Shown: one piece after another, positions 44,745 to 54,745 of the stretch
Layout: every line of letters starts with the position of its first letter
Numbering within the stretch: position 1 is the stretch's first letter
Assembly (NCBI RefSeq): GCF_900177375.1
Contig: NZ_FWZU01000001.1
Location: 124,001-188,000 of the forward strand
Length of the DNA stretch: 64,000 bases
Source of the DNA: Desulfovibrio gilichinskyi
GTDB taxonomy: Bacteria > Desulfobacterota > Desulfovibrionia > Desulfovibrionales > Desulfovibrionaceae
Reading direction: 5' to 3'
Position numbers and translations under genes: made by a program
Notes under the pieces: model-generated
What the model was told of the DNA's origin: nothing
Seen by the model: only the letters and a program-made list of their open reading frames with translations
Database searches by the model: none

Positions 44745-46451
44745 TCAGTTTGCTACCGGCTTACCTAAAAAGCGTATTGTTGCGAGCACGGCCAAAATAG
44801 CTACAGGAAGTATTATGGCTACCGGCATTCCGAGTCCTGCTGGAATATAACCGAACAGGATAGATATAAGTGCGACCGGAAGTGCATAAAACAACTGGGT
44901 TTTGGTGTGATCTATATGGTCGCAAGCAGCTCCCATTGATGACAGGATAGTTGTATCTGAAATAGGAGAGCAATGGTCTCCGAAGATAGCTCCGGTGAGA
45001 ACAGAACCTATGTTTAAGATCACGTATCCTTGGTCGGGGTTAAGTGCGAATGCAAGTGGAATACACAGCGGCATCAGGATTCCCATTGTTCCGTAAGAAG
45101 TTCCTGTTGCAAATGAGATGATGGAACCCATTATGAAAATGATTGAAGGTAACAGGAATATGGGGATAGTATCAGATAAAATATTTACCAAATATGCAGC
45201 TGTTCCGAGTTCTTTAATGATTCCGGAAAGGGACCATGCCAGAAGTAAAATAACTGCTGTTATATTTAGAGACTTTACACCTTGAATCCATGTGGAAATT
45301 GCTTCATCAACTTTTAGAATTCTTTTACCGATAGCAATTGCAAGAGCCACAATTCCGGCGATCAGAGCTGCCTGAAATAAAACAACAGATGCATCCGATG
45401 CTCCGAAAGCCTCGCGGATGGCCCTGAAAGACATTGGAGAATCGTTGAATAATTTAATCAGTTGAGCGTTGTCGCCGCCCATGATTGCATTGTAGCCGTT
45501 GAAATAGAAACCTAAAAAAGCGGCAGCGATAAGAGTTCCGATAGGGATAATTGCATACCAAATACTTGGAGTAATGTCTGGATTAGGTTGCAATTCAGTA
45601 GCTTCATCTGAGATCATAGGTTTAGCTGTGTCACTTAGTACTTTCCCTGTTGTACGGGCACGCTGCTCAGCTGTGTACATGGGACCGAATTCTCTCATGA
45701 ACCAGATCGTTCCGAGAATGAAGACCAGAATTAAAATATTGTAGAATCTGTAGGGGATAGTTTCTACAAACACACCGTAAGCATTCATAGTGTAACCGAT
45801 ACCCTGAAGACCATCGCGAATCAGTCCGACTTCATATGCAACCCATGTTGAAATCAGAGCTATTCCGGCGATAGGAGCGGCTGTTGCATCAATGATGAAA
45901 GCGAGTTTTTCTCTGGATACTTTCATTTTATCGGTGACCGGGCGCATTATCGGGCCGATCGTCAGCGAGTTTGCATAGTCATCAAAGAAAATAAGCAGAC
46001 CGAGAAACCATGTTACAAGCTGAGAACTTTTAGGACTTCTTGCTTTTTTAGCAAGAGCATCCGCAATTGCTTTCGCACCGCCCATTTTGGAAACAAGGGC
46101 AATAAGGCCGCCTATGGCAAGGCATTGTAGAATGATACCTGCATTCCAAGGGCTGGCAAGTGAAGTAAGTATTTCATTGGATAGCCGTAGGAAGCCGGCA
46201 ATAAAAGCATCGTAGATATGAAATCCTTTTAATTCGAGCATAAATGCTCCCGAAAAAACACCCAAAAGAAGTGAAAGGACGACATTTTTAGTAATGAAAG
46301 CAAGAACAATAGCAACCAAAGGTGGGATTAGGGTGAGTATTCCGAATTTTGCGGCATTGATAGGAGCTAAACTGGAGTCCGCGGCAAGTGCGGGATTACA
46401 AAATATCAGAATAAAGGCAAAAACTAAAAAAACAGTTCTAAAATAACGCAT
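44745..46451 (-). CDS. NhaC-family sodium/proton antiporter
   Basis: The 568-residue polytopic protein starts with a signal-like leader (ending PALAA) and has some 12-13 helices. NhaC-family motifs include FFDDYANSLTIGPIMRPVTD and ATGTSYGTMGILMPL and GDHCSPISDTT. It exchanges sodium for protons, in line with a marine lifestyle. It is monocistronic with its own terminator and lies between virion units A and B. Confidence 0.9.
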   Translation of the reverse strand: MRYFRTVFLVFAFILIFCNPALAADSSLAPINAAKFGILTLIPPLVAIVLAFITKNVVLSLLLGVFSGAFMLELKGFHIYDAFIAGFLRLSNEILTSLASPWNAGIILQCLAIGGLIALVSKMGGAKAIADALAKKARSPKSSQLVTWFLGLLIFFDDYANSLTIGPIMRPVTDKMKVSREKLAFIIDATAAPIAGIALISTWVAYEVGLIRDGLQGIGYTMNAYGVFVETIPYRFYNILILVFILGTIWFMREFGPMYTAEQRARTTGKVLSDTAKPMISDEATELQPNPDITPSIWYAIIPIGTLIAAAFLGFYFNGYNAIMGGDNAQLIKLFNDSPMSFRAIREAFGASDASVVLFQAALIAGIVALAIAIGKRILKVDEAISTWIQGVKSLNITAVILLLAWSLSGIIKELGTAAYLVNILSDTIPIFLLPSIIFIMGSIISFATGTSYGTMGILMPLCIPLAFALNPDQGYVILNIGSVLTGAIFGDHCSPISDTTILSSMGAACDHIDHTKTQLFYALPVALISILFGYIPAGLGMPVAIILPVAILAVLATIRFLGKPVAN

Positions 46452-46718
46452 ACAAGATTTCCCCTGTGAAATTTATTGCTATTTCGTAAAAACAGCGGAG
46501 TAGTAATTACAAGATATTTGTTGCAAAGGCAATCTTGCTACAAAAAAGTCTTATTTTTAAATATAAAATTTTGTGATAATAAAAAATGAATTCAGCAATT
46601 TGTCATATATATGATCTATTTTTAATCTTGTGCAATTAATATTGCTTGTTATTTTAAAGTGTATATTCATAACATGAGCTATGTTTGAGAGTTTTTAAAG
46701 AAAGTCAGCAGGTAATTT

Positions 46719-47372
46719 ATGCTTCAATATATTCGCGATCCTATGAACGGCTTAACTCATTTTATCGGGTTTTGCCTTGCTATTGTCGGCCTCAGAATGC
46801 TTATCAATATTTCAATCAATCCTACCAATATAATGCATGTTGTTACTTTTTCAGTTTTCGGAATTGGTATGATTCTATTGTATTTAACAAGTACTCTTTA
46901 TCACTGGCTTCCTCTTTCAGAAAAAGGGACACGGTTCTTACGTAAAATTGATCACACCATGATTTTTATTTTTATTGCGGCAACTTACACTCCTATTTGT
47001 CTTGTCGGGTTGAAGGGTGTCTGGGGTTGGTCAATCTTCGGATGCGTGTGGGCGATGGCTGTCGGCGGAATTATCACTAAATTTTTCTGGATGGATGCAC
47101 CGCGCTGGCTTTCGACAGGTTTTTATCTCGCAATGGGCTGGGCGGCTATTGTCGCTATTTGGCCTCTTGTAGAAGCTTTGCAGATCGGAGCATTACTCTG
47201 GCTTTTAGCCGGGGGCATTTTCTATTCTATCGGTGCTGTAATTTATGCTCTTAAACGTCCAGACCCTTGGCCTGGATTTCTTGGTTTTCATGAAATTTTT
47301 CATATATTTGTAATGGCTGGTAGCTTTTGCCACTTTTGGGCTATTTATAAGTATATTTCAGTTATCATGTAA
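46719..47372 (+). CDS. Hemolysin III / YqfA-family membrane protein
   Basis: The 217-residue protein has seven helices and the family's conserved polar residues in NGLTHFIG (near residue 9), STLYHWLP, IDHTMIFIFIAATYTP and the HEIFHIFV stretch. This is the PAQR/TrhA family, tied to membrane energetics. It lies between virion units A and B but is a normal cellular gene. Confidence 0.9.
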   Translation: MLQYIRDPMNGLTHFIGFCLAIVGLRMLINISINPTNIMHVVTFSVFGIGMILLYLTSTLYHWLPLSEKGTRFLRKIDHTMIFIFIAATYTPICLVGLKGVWGWSIFGCVWAMAVGGIITKFFWMDAPRWLSTGFYLAMGWAAIVAIWPLVEALQIGALLWLLAGGIFYSIGAVIYALKRPDPWPGFLGFHEIFHIFVMAGSFCHFWAIYKYISVIM

Positions 47373-47519
47373 GCTGTTTAATCGTAGAAATCTGTTTAAC
47401 TGCTCTTGTACTTGTTATAATGATAGGTTAAAATTTTTTGCTAAATATTAATTATTTGCGGTCAGCAAAAAAATGGTTTGTAAACGATATTTTTTGAATC
47501 ATTTTAGTGAGAGAAACAA

Positions 47520-48056
47520 TTGAGTAGGGATAGTATGAAAGACAGGAAGTATAAATTTACGTGGGATCTTATAGGTGATCTTGAACTGGGGCGTCCTAAT
47601 TTAGGTCCTTATGCCAGACTTGAAGTTTATCGTTTAATGCAATTTTCCTTTCGAGATATTTTGGAAAAGAATTACGGTACTGAAAAAGCTGATGCATTGT
47701 TTTATGAATCCGGTAAACTTGCCGGCGAAGAAATGTTTAAGAAGTTTTTTTCAGAATTGACTAATTTTAATGAGTACGTAAAAGTTTTGCAAACTGCTTT
47801 GCGTGAAATGGGTGTAGGAATTCTTAAAGTGGAAGAAGCTGATCTTGAAGTTGGGAGGTTTGTGTTAACCGTTTCTGAAGATCTGGATTGCTCAGGTTTA
47901 CCGGAACTTGATTATGAGATTTGTGCTTATGATGAAGGATTTATAGCTGGTTTGATGGAGAGCTTTACAGGGATTAAATTTAAGGTAAAAGAAGTAGATT
48001 GCTGGTGTACAGGAGATAGAACCTGTAGATTTTTAGCAGAAGCCGTGAAGGATTAG
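47520..48056 (+). CDS. V4R-domain sensor protein
   Basis: The 178-residue protein ends with the V4R signature (CWCTGDRTCRFLAEAV), a small-molecule-binding fold found in regulators of aromatic catabolism and heme or methanogen corrinoid proteins. The TTG start at 47520 has a GAGAG-type site; ATG 47535 is possible. It is followed after three bases by a diguanylate cyclase gene, so it probably supplies the input signal. Confidence 0.82.
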   Translation: MSRDSMKDRKYKFTWDLIGDLELGRPNLGPYARLEVYRLMQFSFRDILEKNYGTEKADALFYESGKLAGEEMFKKFFSELTNFNEYVKVLQTALREMGVGILKVEEADLEVGRFVLTVSEDLDCSGLPELDYEICAYDEGFIAGLMESFTGIKFKVKEVDCWCTGDRTCRFLAEAVKD

Positions 48057-48059
48057 ACT

Positions 48060-49055
48060 ATGCATCACCAGTTTCCGTTTGAGCACGGATTATACACGGA
48101 GAATAAAGAAACTGCTCCCTTAGAATCAGCTGGAAATAATGGAAATTATGCTATAGTTTCTGAAATTGCCGATATTTTCCGTCATGCTTTAACATATCCT
48201 GACAAAGATATTATTCTTCCATCCTCACTTAGAGAAAATGCGGATCTGACTTCTTTGCTAAATGACCTTAAAGATATCAGTCTTTTTGCATTGTCTCTTG
48301 CAAACGGAGATACCTCAAAGGAACTCAGAGTCAAAGGATTTATGGCCGGAGCGTTAAAGACGCTTCGTTCTCATTTGCGTCATATGACTTGGCAGACAAA
48401 GCAGGTGACTGAAGGTGATTACAGTCAACAAATGGATTTCTTGGGTGAATTTTCTGAAGCGTTTAATGCGATGGTGGTCCAACTCGAAGAAACGAGAACT
48501 AAGCTTCTTGAGAGTGAACAAAAATATCGTTTACTGGCGGTGACTGACCCGCTTACCGGTCTTTTTAACCGAAGATCGTTTTTTGATTCCGCAAGAAAAG
48601 AATTGAACCGAACAGAGCGCAGGGGAGGGAGTGTTTCCTTTCTTATGATCGATGCAGATCATTTTAAAAATATTAATGATGCTCACGGTCATGCCTGTGG
48701 AGACATTGTATTGCGTGCTTTAGGGCTTTTTATTTCAGATTCTATTCGTGAAGAGGATCTTTTGGCTCGTTACGGCGGCGAGGAGTTTGTGGTGATTCTT
48801 CCTGATACTTCTGAAAAAGAGGCTGTTCATGTTGCTGAGAGAATGCGTGAATCGCTCAGCAATACTAAGATTCCTATCGGTCCTTGCGAAGTTAATATTG
48901 CAATAAGTATCGGTGTTTATGAGTATAAAGGTCAAGGGCAAACGGCTAAGCTATGTGATAAGGATGTAGATCAGGTTGTGTGCAATGCCGATAAAGCCCT
49001 TTATAAGGCAAAAGAAAGTGGGCGCAATATGGTTTGTTCTTTTTCTTTGTTGTAA
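48060..49055 (+). CDS. Diguanylate cyclase (GGDEF protein)
   Basis: The 331-residue protein has an N-terminal helical region with a HAMP-like segment (about residues 85-150) and a C-terminal GGDEF domain carrying an active-site RYGGEEF and an inhibitory-site RxxD five residues before it. It makes c-di-GMP. It has no membrane segment. It is directly downstream of the V4R gene, and virion unit B begins about 290 bases after it. Confidence 0.92.
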   Translation: MHHQFPFEHGLYTENKETAPLESAGNNGNYAIVSEIADIFRHALTYPDKDIILPSSLRENADLTSLLNDLKDISLFALSLANGDTSKELRVKGFMAGALKTLRSHLRHMTWQTKQVTEGDYSQQMDFLGEFSEAFNAMVVQLEETRTKLLESEQKYRLLAVTDPLTGLFNRRSFFDSARKELNRTERRGGSVSFLMIDADHFKNINDAHGHACGDIVLRALGLFISDSIREEDLLARYGGEEFVVILPDTSEKEAVHVAERMRESLSNTKIPIGPCEVNIAISIGVYEYKGQGQTAKLCDKDVDQVVCNADKALYKAKESGRNMVCSFSLL

Positions 49056-49342
49056 TAATCCTTTTCACACATCTTTTTAAAGTTTTAAAATTTGACTTAA
49101 TGTTTAGATTACCTTCCTGAATTTTACCGGTTAACTTATAGTTTTCCTCCTCCGTTCATTATTTCTGCGTATTCACAAATATCTCTTTACTATGTGTAAT
49201 TAAACAGTAAATCATCTTATATGATAGATTGTACTTGCTGCTTTACGTTATGTCTTTTCCTCTAGTTTAACCTCCTCGTTGTACAGATTCTTAATTTATT
49301 CAAGTCATTTTTCATTACAATAATTTAAAAAAAGTTGTCCCC

Positions 49343-49386
49343 CGGACATGAGTCGGCTGTTTCATGTCCGGGCTATTACATATTCT
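49343..49386 (+). promoter_or_regulatory. Shared virion-unit element, copy 2 (unit B)
   Basis: CGGACATGA (49343-49351), ten bases with CGGCT, TCATGTCCG (49362-49370), ten bases, TATTCT (49381-49386). The 49056-49342 stretch before it has no visible gene. The first gene of unit B starts 55 bases after the hexamer. Confidence 0.85.
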
Positions 49387-49441
49387 ATGTCTTGTAGGGG
49401 GGAGGAACAACAAGTTTACCCTCAAAGGAGGAATAACGCTA

Positions 49442-49774
49442 ATGACAATGGATGCTGAATTTTTGGAAGATGAACAGTTGGAAGCTGAAAGTATTAAAAA
49501 AGAACATCGCAGATTAACAGAGCTGTTTCTGGCAGATGTGAAAGCTACTTTCGGTTCTCCTCACGGCAGGCGGATCTTTACATTTCTGCTTGAGCAGGGA
49601 GGAGTTAATGCGGTTCTGTATTCCAAAGAAACAGATATTTACCGGAATGTGGCTGTTCATGATTTTGTAGTAGAAAATGTTCTTGCGCCTGTTGTTACGG
49701 CAGATGAGGAAATCTACCTTTCAATTATTCGTGAGCGCGCTGAAAAACTTAGGAAAGAGGAGGATAAAAAATGA
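49442..49774 (+). CDS. Bbp19-like phage head-module protein
   Basis: This 110-residue protein resembles the Bbp19 family named from Bordetella phage BPP-1 (FGSPHGRRIFTFLLEQGGV and a C-terminal ADEEIYLSIIRER). Its place ahead of scaffold and capsid genes is as in BPP-1-like podoviruses. ATG 49442 follows AAAGGAGG. It overlaps the scaffold gene by four bases. Confidence 0.75.
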   Translation: MTMDAEFLEDEQLEAESIKKEHRRLTELFLADVKATFGSPHGRRIFTFLLEQGGVNAVLYSKETDIYRNVAVHDFVVENVLAPVVTADEEIYLSIIRERAEKLRKEEDKK

Positions 49775-50442
49775 GTGATTACGTTGCTCCTGAAGATACG
49801 CAGGCGGGGGTAACAGCTGCCGGTGGTATCGAACAACCGAACGGGCGACTGTCTATTCTAGGCAATGATGACGGGGAGTATGAACATGGTTCAGACCAAG
49901 AAGATCATCAAAAGTCGGCTGGGAATCAGCTTCGTGGAGCAGGTGGGGAAAGTGATGTTAAGCCTGACCTTCGCTCTGCCTCGCAGGTTGATCCGGCAGA
50001 CTATGAAATAAATTATGGAGAAGGAATAGAAGTTCCATCTCATATTGATCAGCATTTCAGAGATTTTGCTCGTGAAAACGGTGTAACGGCCGAGCTTGCA
50101 CAGAAATTGGTTGATTTTAATAACAAACTTGAAAGTGCAAGACATCAGGATCATGAACAGCAGGTCAATAAGTGGGCGGATGAAATAAGTTCCTTACCCG
50201 GCTGGCATGGTGCTGCTTTCAGACAAAATGTAAGCATAGCCAATAAGGCTATGAAAGCTTTTGCTTCACCTGAGCTGGTAAAGCTGATCAAAGATTCAGG
50301 CTATAACAATCATCCTGAGGTGGTTAAAGCTTTTCATGGAATAGGGATGCGTATGTCTGAAGATTCTTATGTGGACAGCCCTAGACCGACTGGAAGGAAG
50401 AAAACAATCGGAGAAATCCTTTACCCTAATCAGCCTGTTTAA
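49771..50442 (+). CDS. Scaffolding-type protein
   Basis: The 223-residue protein has a low-complexity acidic N-terminal half and a helical C-terminal half (HIDQHFRDFARENGVTAELA, then a basic tail GRKKTIGEILYP). This layout and its place directly before the major capsid gene fit an internal scaffold that guides prohead assembly. It is coupled to the Bbp19-like gene by ATGA. Confidence 0.75.
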   Translation: MSDYVAPEDTQAGVTAAGGIEQPNGRLSILGNDDGEYEHGSDQEDHQKSAGNQLRGAGGESDVKPDLRSASQVDPADYEINYGEGIEVPSHIDQHFRDFARENGVTAELAQKLVDFNNKLESARHQDHEQQVNKWADEISSLPGWHGAAFRQNVSIANKAMKAFASPELVKLIKDSGYNNHPEVVKAFHGIGMRMSEDSYVDSPRPTGRKKTIGEILYPNQPV

Positions 50443-50548
50443 CTTTTATTGATAATTTTTCGTTTGAAGCGATTAGTTATATATTATGAACGCTTAAAGC
50501 GTCCTTAAATTAGAGCCGCAAGAAGGCCGAAATTCAAGGAGATTTTTT

Positions 50549-51517
50549 ATGGGAACTCTTGGTAACAACGCTCTTACTCTTGCAGAATGGTCTAAACGTG
50601 TCGATCCTAGCGGTGATGTCGCTGCTGTTGTTGAAACACTTTCACAGACAAACGAGATTCTTGAAGATGCCGCATGGGTTGAAGGTAACCTGCCGACAGG
50701 TCATAGAACCACCGTCCGCACTGATTTGCCGACAGTAAGCTGGCGTAAACTCAACTACGGTATCAAGCCCAGTAAATCGCGCACAAAGCAGGTTGATGAT
50801 ACCTGCGGAATGCTGGAATCTTATGCGGAAATGGATAAAGCGTTGTCTGAGCTTAACGGGCATACTTCAACCTTCCGTGTTTCAGAAGAGCGTGCGTTCC
50901 TTGAAGCAATGAATCAGGAATTTGCTGATACTTTTGTTTACGGTGATACTGCACTTGAACCTGAAAAATATTTGGGTCTTTCGCCTCGTTTCAGCAGCCT
51001 CGAACATGAGAATGTAGTCAATTTCGGTGGAACTGGGAATAATTGTACATCTATTTGGATTGTCTGCTGGTCAGATCAGACTGTGCATTTCACTTTCCCT
51101 AAAGGAAGCACTGGCGGCTTGACTCATAAAGATCTTGGTGAAGTTACTTTGGAAGACGCAAACGGCGGTAAATATCAGGGACTTCGTACCCATTTTAAAT
51201 GGACGCCAGGTCTTGTTGTCCGTGATTGGCGTTATGTAATGCGTATTGCTTCCATCGATACCACCAATTTCGGCACAGAATCTTTGCGTCATGCCCTGAT
51301 TCAGGCTTTGAACAAAATACCCAACACAAACATGGGTAAAACGGTAATTTATTGTAATCAAACCATCAAAACTCAGCTTGATATTGAAGCCTCCGACAAA
51401 AATAACGTCATGCTTAAAACTGAAAACTGGGAAGGTAAGCCTGTAACAACCTTCTGGGGATGCCCGATTCGCAGGGTTGATTCCATTCTCAATACTGAGT
51501 CTGCAATCACTGCTTAA
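50549..51517 (+). CDS. Major capsid protein
   Basis: The 322-residue protein matches the epsilon15 gp7/BPP-1 type of HK97-fold capsid proteins (LTLAEWSKRVDP at the start; EGNLPTGHRTTVRTDLP and DDTCGMLESYAEMDKALSEL further on). The frame is intact with no missing segment. A GGAG site lies upstream, in a 106-base gap after the scaffold gene that lets capsid expression be set separately. Confidence 0.9.
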   Translation: MGTLGNNALTLAEWSKRVDPSGDVAAVVETLSQTNEILEDAAWVEGNLPTGHRTTVRTDLPTVSWRKLNYGIKPSKSRTKQVDDTCGMLESYAEMDKALSELNGHTSTFRVSEERAFLEAMNQEFADTFVYGDTALEPEKYLGLSPRFSSLEHENVVNFGGTGNNCTSIWIVCWSDQTVHFTFPKGSTGGLTHKDLGEVTLEDANGGKYQGLRTHFKWTPGLVVRDWRYVMRIASIDTTNFGTESLRHALIQALNKIPNTNMGKTVIYCNQTIKTQLDIEASDKNNVMLKTENWEGKPVTTFWGCPIRRVDSILNTESAITA

Positions 51518-51566
51518 TTATTGATTCGGCCATGTTTTAAACAGATCTAATTTAAAGGAGACTAAT

Positions 51567-51959
51567 ATGTATTTGGATAAAGAGCTTTGTTTTTGTGAAA
51601 AGCAATCAATTGTCGGAAACGCAATTTCTGAAAATGTTATCTATGTCGGTGAAGATTGCGGTAGCGGAAATACTGTTAAACTTAAAGTTTTTGTGGACGG
51701 TGAAGCTTGTGCGGGACTCACAGATCTAAGAGTGGCGTTGCAGGGTTCTGAGGATGATTCTTTCGGATTGTATGATACCATTTTTGAATCAGGCGCAATT
51801 CCTGTTGCCAGCCTGACTAAAGGGTATAATTTCCCGTTGCCGTCTCTGCCTGTGAAGCACAAAGCGTTTGTAAGATTGTCTTTGACCGTTGGCGGAAGTG
51901 ATGCAACTGCCGGAAAAATAAGCGGTTATGTGATCATTGATGATCAGACCAACGTTTAG
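51567..51959 (+). CDS. Bbp16-like capsid cement/decoration protein
   Basis: This 130-residue, beta-rich protein resembles the Bbp16 family of cement proteins from BPP-1-like phages, which clamp capsid subunits. A conserved C-terminal stretch includes HKAFVRLSLTVGGSDATAGKI. It follows the capsid gene by 49 bases with an AAAGGAG site. Confidence 0.78.
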   Translation: MYLDKELCFCEKQSIVGNAISENVIYVGEDCGSGNTVKLKVFVDGEACAGLTDLRVALQGSEDDSFGLYDTIFESGAIPVASLTKGYNFPLPSLPVKHKAFVRLSLTVGGSDATAGKISGYVIIDDQTNV

Positions 51960-51974
51960 CTGTAAGGAATTATT

Positions 51975-52250
51975 TTGAAATATATTTGTAAACAGAATTG
52001 TTATGTACGGAACTCGCAAGGCGTGTTTCAACGTTTTAACCGTGGAGATAGTGCTGATTTTGAGGAAAATGTTGCGGTGGTTGAGCATTTTGAAGAAGCA
52101 GATTGCGGTTTCAATGAATCTGGTGAAGGTAAGATTAAGAGTGAAAGAGAGGATCTTCTTGATACTCTTAAAAATCTCGGAGCGGCTTTTTCGCCTAAAG
52201 ACAGTATGCCTAAATTACGTAAAATTTTAAAGGAGGCTGAATCTGAGTAA
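51975..52250 (+). CDS. Small virion protein with C-terminal HeH/LEM-like helices
   Basis: This 91-residue protein starts at TTG 51975 after a AAGGA site. The N-terminal half is beta-rich; the C-terminal REDLLDTLKNLGAAF and MPKLRKILKEA resemble the HeH/LEM-type DNA-binding helix pair seen in phage proteins after the capsid gene. Role uncertain. It closes unit B. Confidence 0.65.
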   Translation: MKYICKQNCYVRNSQGVFQRFNRGDSADFEENVAVVEHFEEADCGFNESGEGKIKSEREDLLDTLKNLGAAFSPKDSMPKLRKILKEAESE

Positions 52251-52302
52251 AATTAAAACTAAATAACTTATTTGTAACCACGGCTAATTCATATCTGACC
52301 TG

Positions 52303-52326
52303 CCCCCCGGAATTAATTCCGGGGGG
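52303..52326. terminator. Terminator between unit B and the convergent chemoreceptor gene
   Basis: CCCCCCGGAATT and AATTCCGGGGGG form a perfect hairpin-capable palindrome. The flanking Ts are short but it sits exactly between two convergent stops. Confidence 0.75.
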
Positions 52327-52340
52327 CTTCATTTACTTTA

Positions 52341-53891
52341 TTATTGCATGTCGTTAATGATTGTTTTCAGTTCATCTGCCATTTTTGCAAGGTCACTGAC
52401 AGCAATAGCTGATTCCTGCATGGAGTTGGCATTTTCCTCAGCAGAATTTGCAATATGTTCTGTTGATGAAGAAATTTCATCACTTGCTGCCGATTGTTCT
52501 TCCGCAGCCGCGGCTATACTGCGGACATTGTCGGCTGTTTGATCAACAAGTTTAACAATTTCTTTAAGTATTTTTTCAGATATTTCTGCCAGTTTTTTAT
52601 TCTCATTAATTTCCAGCGCAGTTTTTTCTGATGAGGTCATACTTTTTTGAGTACTCTGCTGAATGTTGTTAATGGCGGAAGTTACTTCATTGGTTGCTTG
52701 CATTGTCTTTTCCGCTAATTTGCGAACTTCGTCAGCGACAACAGCAAAACCTCTACCTGCTTCACCTGCACGGGCTGCTTCAATGGCAGCATTAAGTGCT
52801 AGAAGATTAGTTTGATCTGCGATGTCATTAATTACATTTATGACGCTTCCGATACTCTCCACTTGTTCACCCAAAACATGCATTTCATTTTTAAGGTGCA
52901 AAGCATTTTCATATACATTTGAAATCAAAAGAGTTGATTGGCCTACGGCATTTTCACCTTCAAGAGCTTTCTTCTTAGCAGAATCTGCTAGTTCGGCCGC
53001 ATTTCCGGCTCCTCTTGCTACTTCAATAACAGTTTCATTCATTTGTTCAATGGCAACTGAAACTTCACGGGTGCTGTTTCGCTGAGCAGTTGAAGTTGCA
53101 GAGGATTGTTCTATCTGTGCTGAAAGTTCTTCAGTAGCAGATGCGAGTCTGTCGGATATTTCAGTTGCATGCATTGCTGATTTGGCTACTTTTTCATTAT
53201 GTGCACTAAGTTGTGCTTCTTTTTCTTTCAGGTCTGTCATGTCAATGTACAGACAGAAACCACCTATACATTTTTGGTTTATATCGTACAGTGGATATAC
53301 ATTTGCCAGAACGTGGCGAACTCCACCTTTGTGACCGGTGATACTTACTTCAAGGTTTTTGAATATTTTGCCTGTTTGGATGGACTGCCCGACTGCTGAT
53401 TTACGTGTAGGGTCGTTGTAGAATATTTCTGAAAGGGTTTTCCCATATTGACTTTTTGGCGTGCTATTAATTTCAACCATGTCCATACAAGCCTGGTTGG
53501 TGAACATGGTGCGTTCTTTGGTGTCAACAAGCAGAAACGGAGTAGGCAACCCTTCAATAATACCTTTTTTCATGCCGGCTTCGCGCAGAAAAGCTTCTGA
53601 GAGATTTTTTATTGCCGGCCATAAAATATTGTCATCTGAAATTGGTTCTACTGGAGATGTCAACTTATTGTCATCTGCCAGAGCATTTGCAAAGTCTGCT
53701 ACAGAATCAATATATATTATTTGTTTTTGCAGAATAAAGGCGACTGAAAGCATAACTATAACGGCGACAAGCGCAATCCCTGTCATACAGAACATATTCC
53801 CAATATCTAAGATCAATGCCAAAGCCGTCATTAGAATAATAAGTCCTGTACCGATAAAGAGGATTAAGTGCCCCTTTTTAATCATATTCAT
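52341..53891 (-). CDS. PAS-containing methyl-accepting chemotaxis protein
   Basis: The 516-residue chemoreceptor has two N-terminal membrane helices joined by almost no periplasmic loop. A cytoplasmic PAS domain (about 110-230) follows, then the signalling hairpin with the conserved tip [19 protein letters not shown]. It likely senses an internal redox or metabolic signal. It is on the minus strand between virion units B and C and is an ordinary cellular gene. Confidence 0.94.
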   Translation of the reverse strand: MNMIKKGHLILFIGTGLIILMTALALILDIGNMFCMTGIALVAVIVMLSVAFILQKQIIYIDSVADFANALADDNKLTSPVEPISDDNILWPAIKNLSEAFLREAGMKKGIIEGLPTPFLLVDTKERTMFTNQACMDMVEINSTPKSQYGKTLSEIFYNDPTRKSAVGQSIQTGKIFKNLEVSITGHKGGVRHVLANVYPLYDINQKCIGGFCLYIDMTDLKEKEAQLSAHNEKVAKSAMHATEISDRLASATEELSAQIEQSSATSTAQRNSTREVSVAIEQMNETVIEVARGAGNAAELADSAKKKALEGENAVGQSTLLISNVYENALHLKNEMHVLGEQVESIGSVINVINDIADQTNLLALNAAIEAARAGEAGRGFAVVADEVRKLAEKTMQATNEVTSAINNIQQSTQKSMTSSEKTALEINENKKLAEISEKILKEIVKLVDQTADNVRSIAAAAEEQSAASDEISSSTEHIANSAEENANSMQESAIAVSDLAKMADELKTIINDMQ

Positions 53892-54064
53892 AAAAACCTC
53901 TCATTATAGAATACATAGCACGATATTTTTTCGTGTTTTGTTACATACTGCTATATTATTATCATGTAAAGCTTTGTGATTATTTGTGTAATTTTGTCTG
54001 TTTGTTCCAATGGTTATGTGGTTGTATGTATATTTTATAGTTTTTTTTTTATAATTTCACCACC

Positions 54065-54108
54065 CGGACCTGACTCGGCTTATTCATGTCCGCCCTGCCC
54101 TATATCCT
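54065..54108 (+). promoter_or_regulatory. Shared virion-unit element, copy 3 (unit C)
   Basis: CGGACCTGA (54065-54073), ten bases with CGGCT, TCATGTCCG (54084-54092), ten bases, TATCCT (54103-54108). The rest of the 53892-54193 gap is AT-rich with a ten-T run at 54041-54050, and no gene is visible. Confidence 0.85.
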
Positions 54109-54193
54109 ATGCTTATTCAGTTAAGGATAGCTTAATTAAATTCAGAACAGGTCTGTGTTTAATCCGGCTATCAGAAAATAAGCAGAGGTCTTT

Positions 54194-54745
54194 ATGATTT
54201 ATCCAGGCGGATACAAATTACGAGAAAAAGAAGGCAAGGACATCCCCATTAACGTTCGGTTGTATAAAAACTCAATACCACCGGAAGATATTCTGGAAAT
54301 GATGTACGATGTGGTACCGAATTCCATTCTCGAAGGGCCGGAAGAAATGGACAGCCCCTATTATGCTCTTAATGATTTTCCTGCCCATGAACGCATGTAT
54401 CCAAGCATGATGTCCCCAGAACGCAAGGCTTTATTTGAACGTAAATTAAGGGAAATAGAATACGAAAAGAAATATTTAAAGGAAACACAGCGCAAACTTC
54501 ACGCAAAATTTATTATTGAAAATCCAGATCTGCCTCTTGTTAAAGACTTGATTAAAACACAATATGGGCAAGAATTGCTTGCCGAAGTTACTAAAGATCA
54601 GCCGCGACAGTCGGAAACTGGCACGGGTGCGAATATTCATGATGAACAGCAAAGAGATGCTGTCGATGTTTCAGTCATGGAAGCATATCAGACTAAAACG
54701 TTTACGATCCCGCAATCGGAAGATTCATCACACCCGATCCGTTAG
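54194..54745 (+). CDS. Virion-unit C protein, frame broken before an RHS tip
   Basis: This 183-residue charged protein has a helical middle (PERKALFERKLREIEYEKKY). No family recognised for the main part. Its last 16 residues are out of phase with an RHS core sequence that overlaps its end in the -1 frame. A slip or one-base change near the AAAA run at 54694-54698 would fuse VMEAYQTK to NVYDPAIGRF and give one longer protein. The current stop at 54743 may therefore be secondary. Confidence 0.65.
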   Translation: MIYPGGYKLREKEGKDIPINVRLYKNSIPPEDILEMMYDVVPNSILEGPEEMDSPYYALNDFPAHERMYPSMMSPERKALFERKLREIEYEKKYLKETQRKLHAKFIIENPDLPLVKDLIKTQYGQELLAEVTKDQPRQSETGTGANIHDEQQRDAVDVSVMEAYQTKTFTIPQSEDSSHPIR

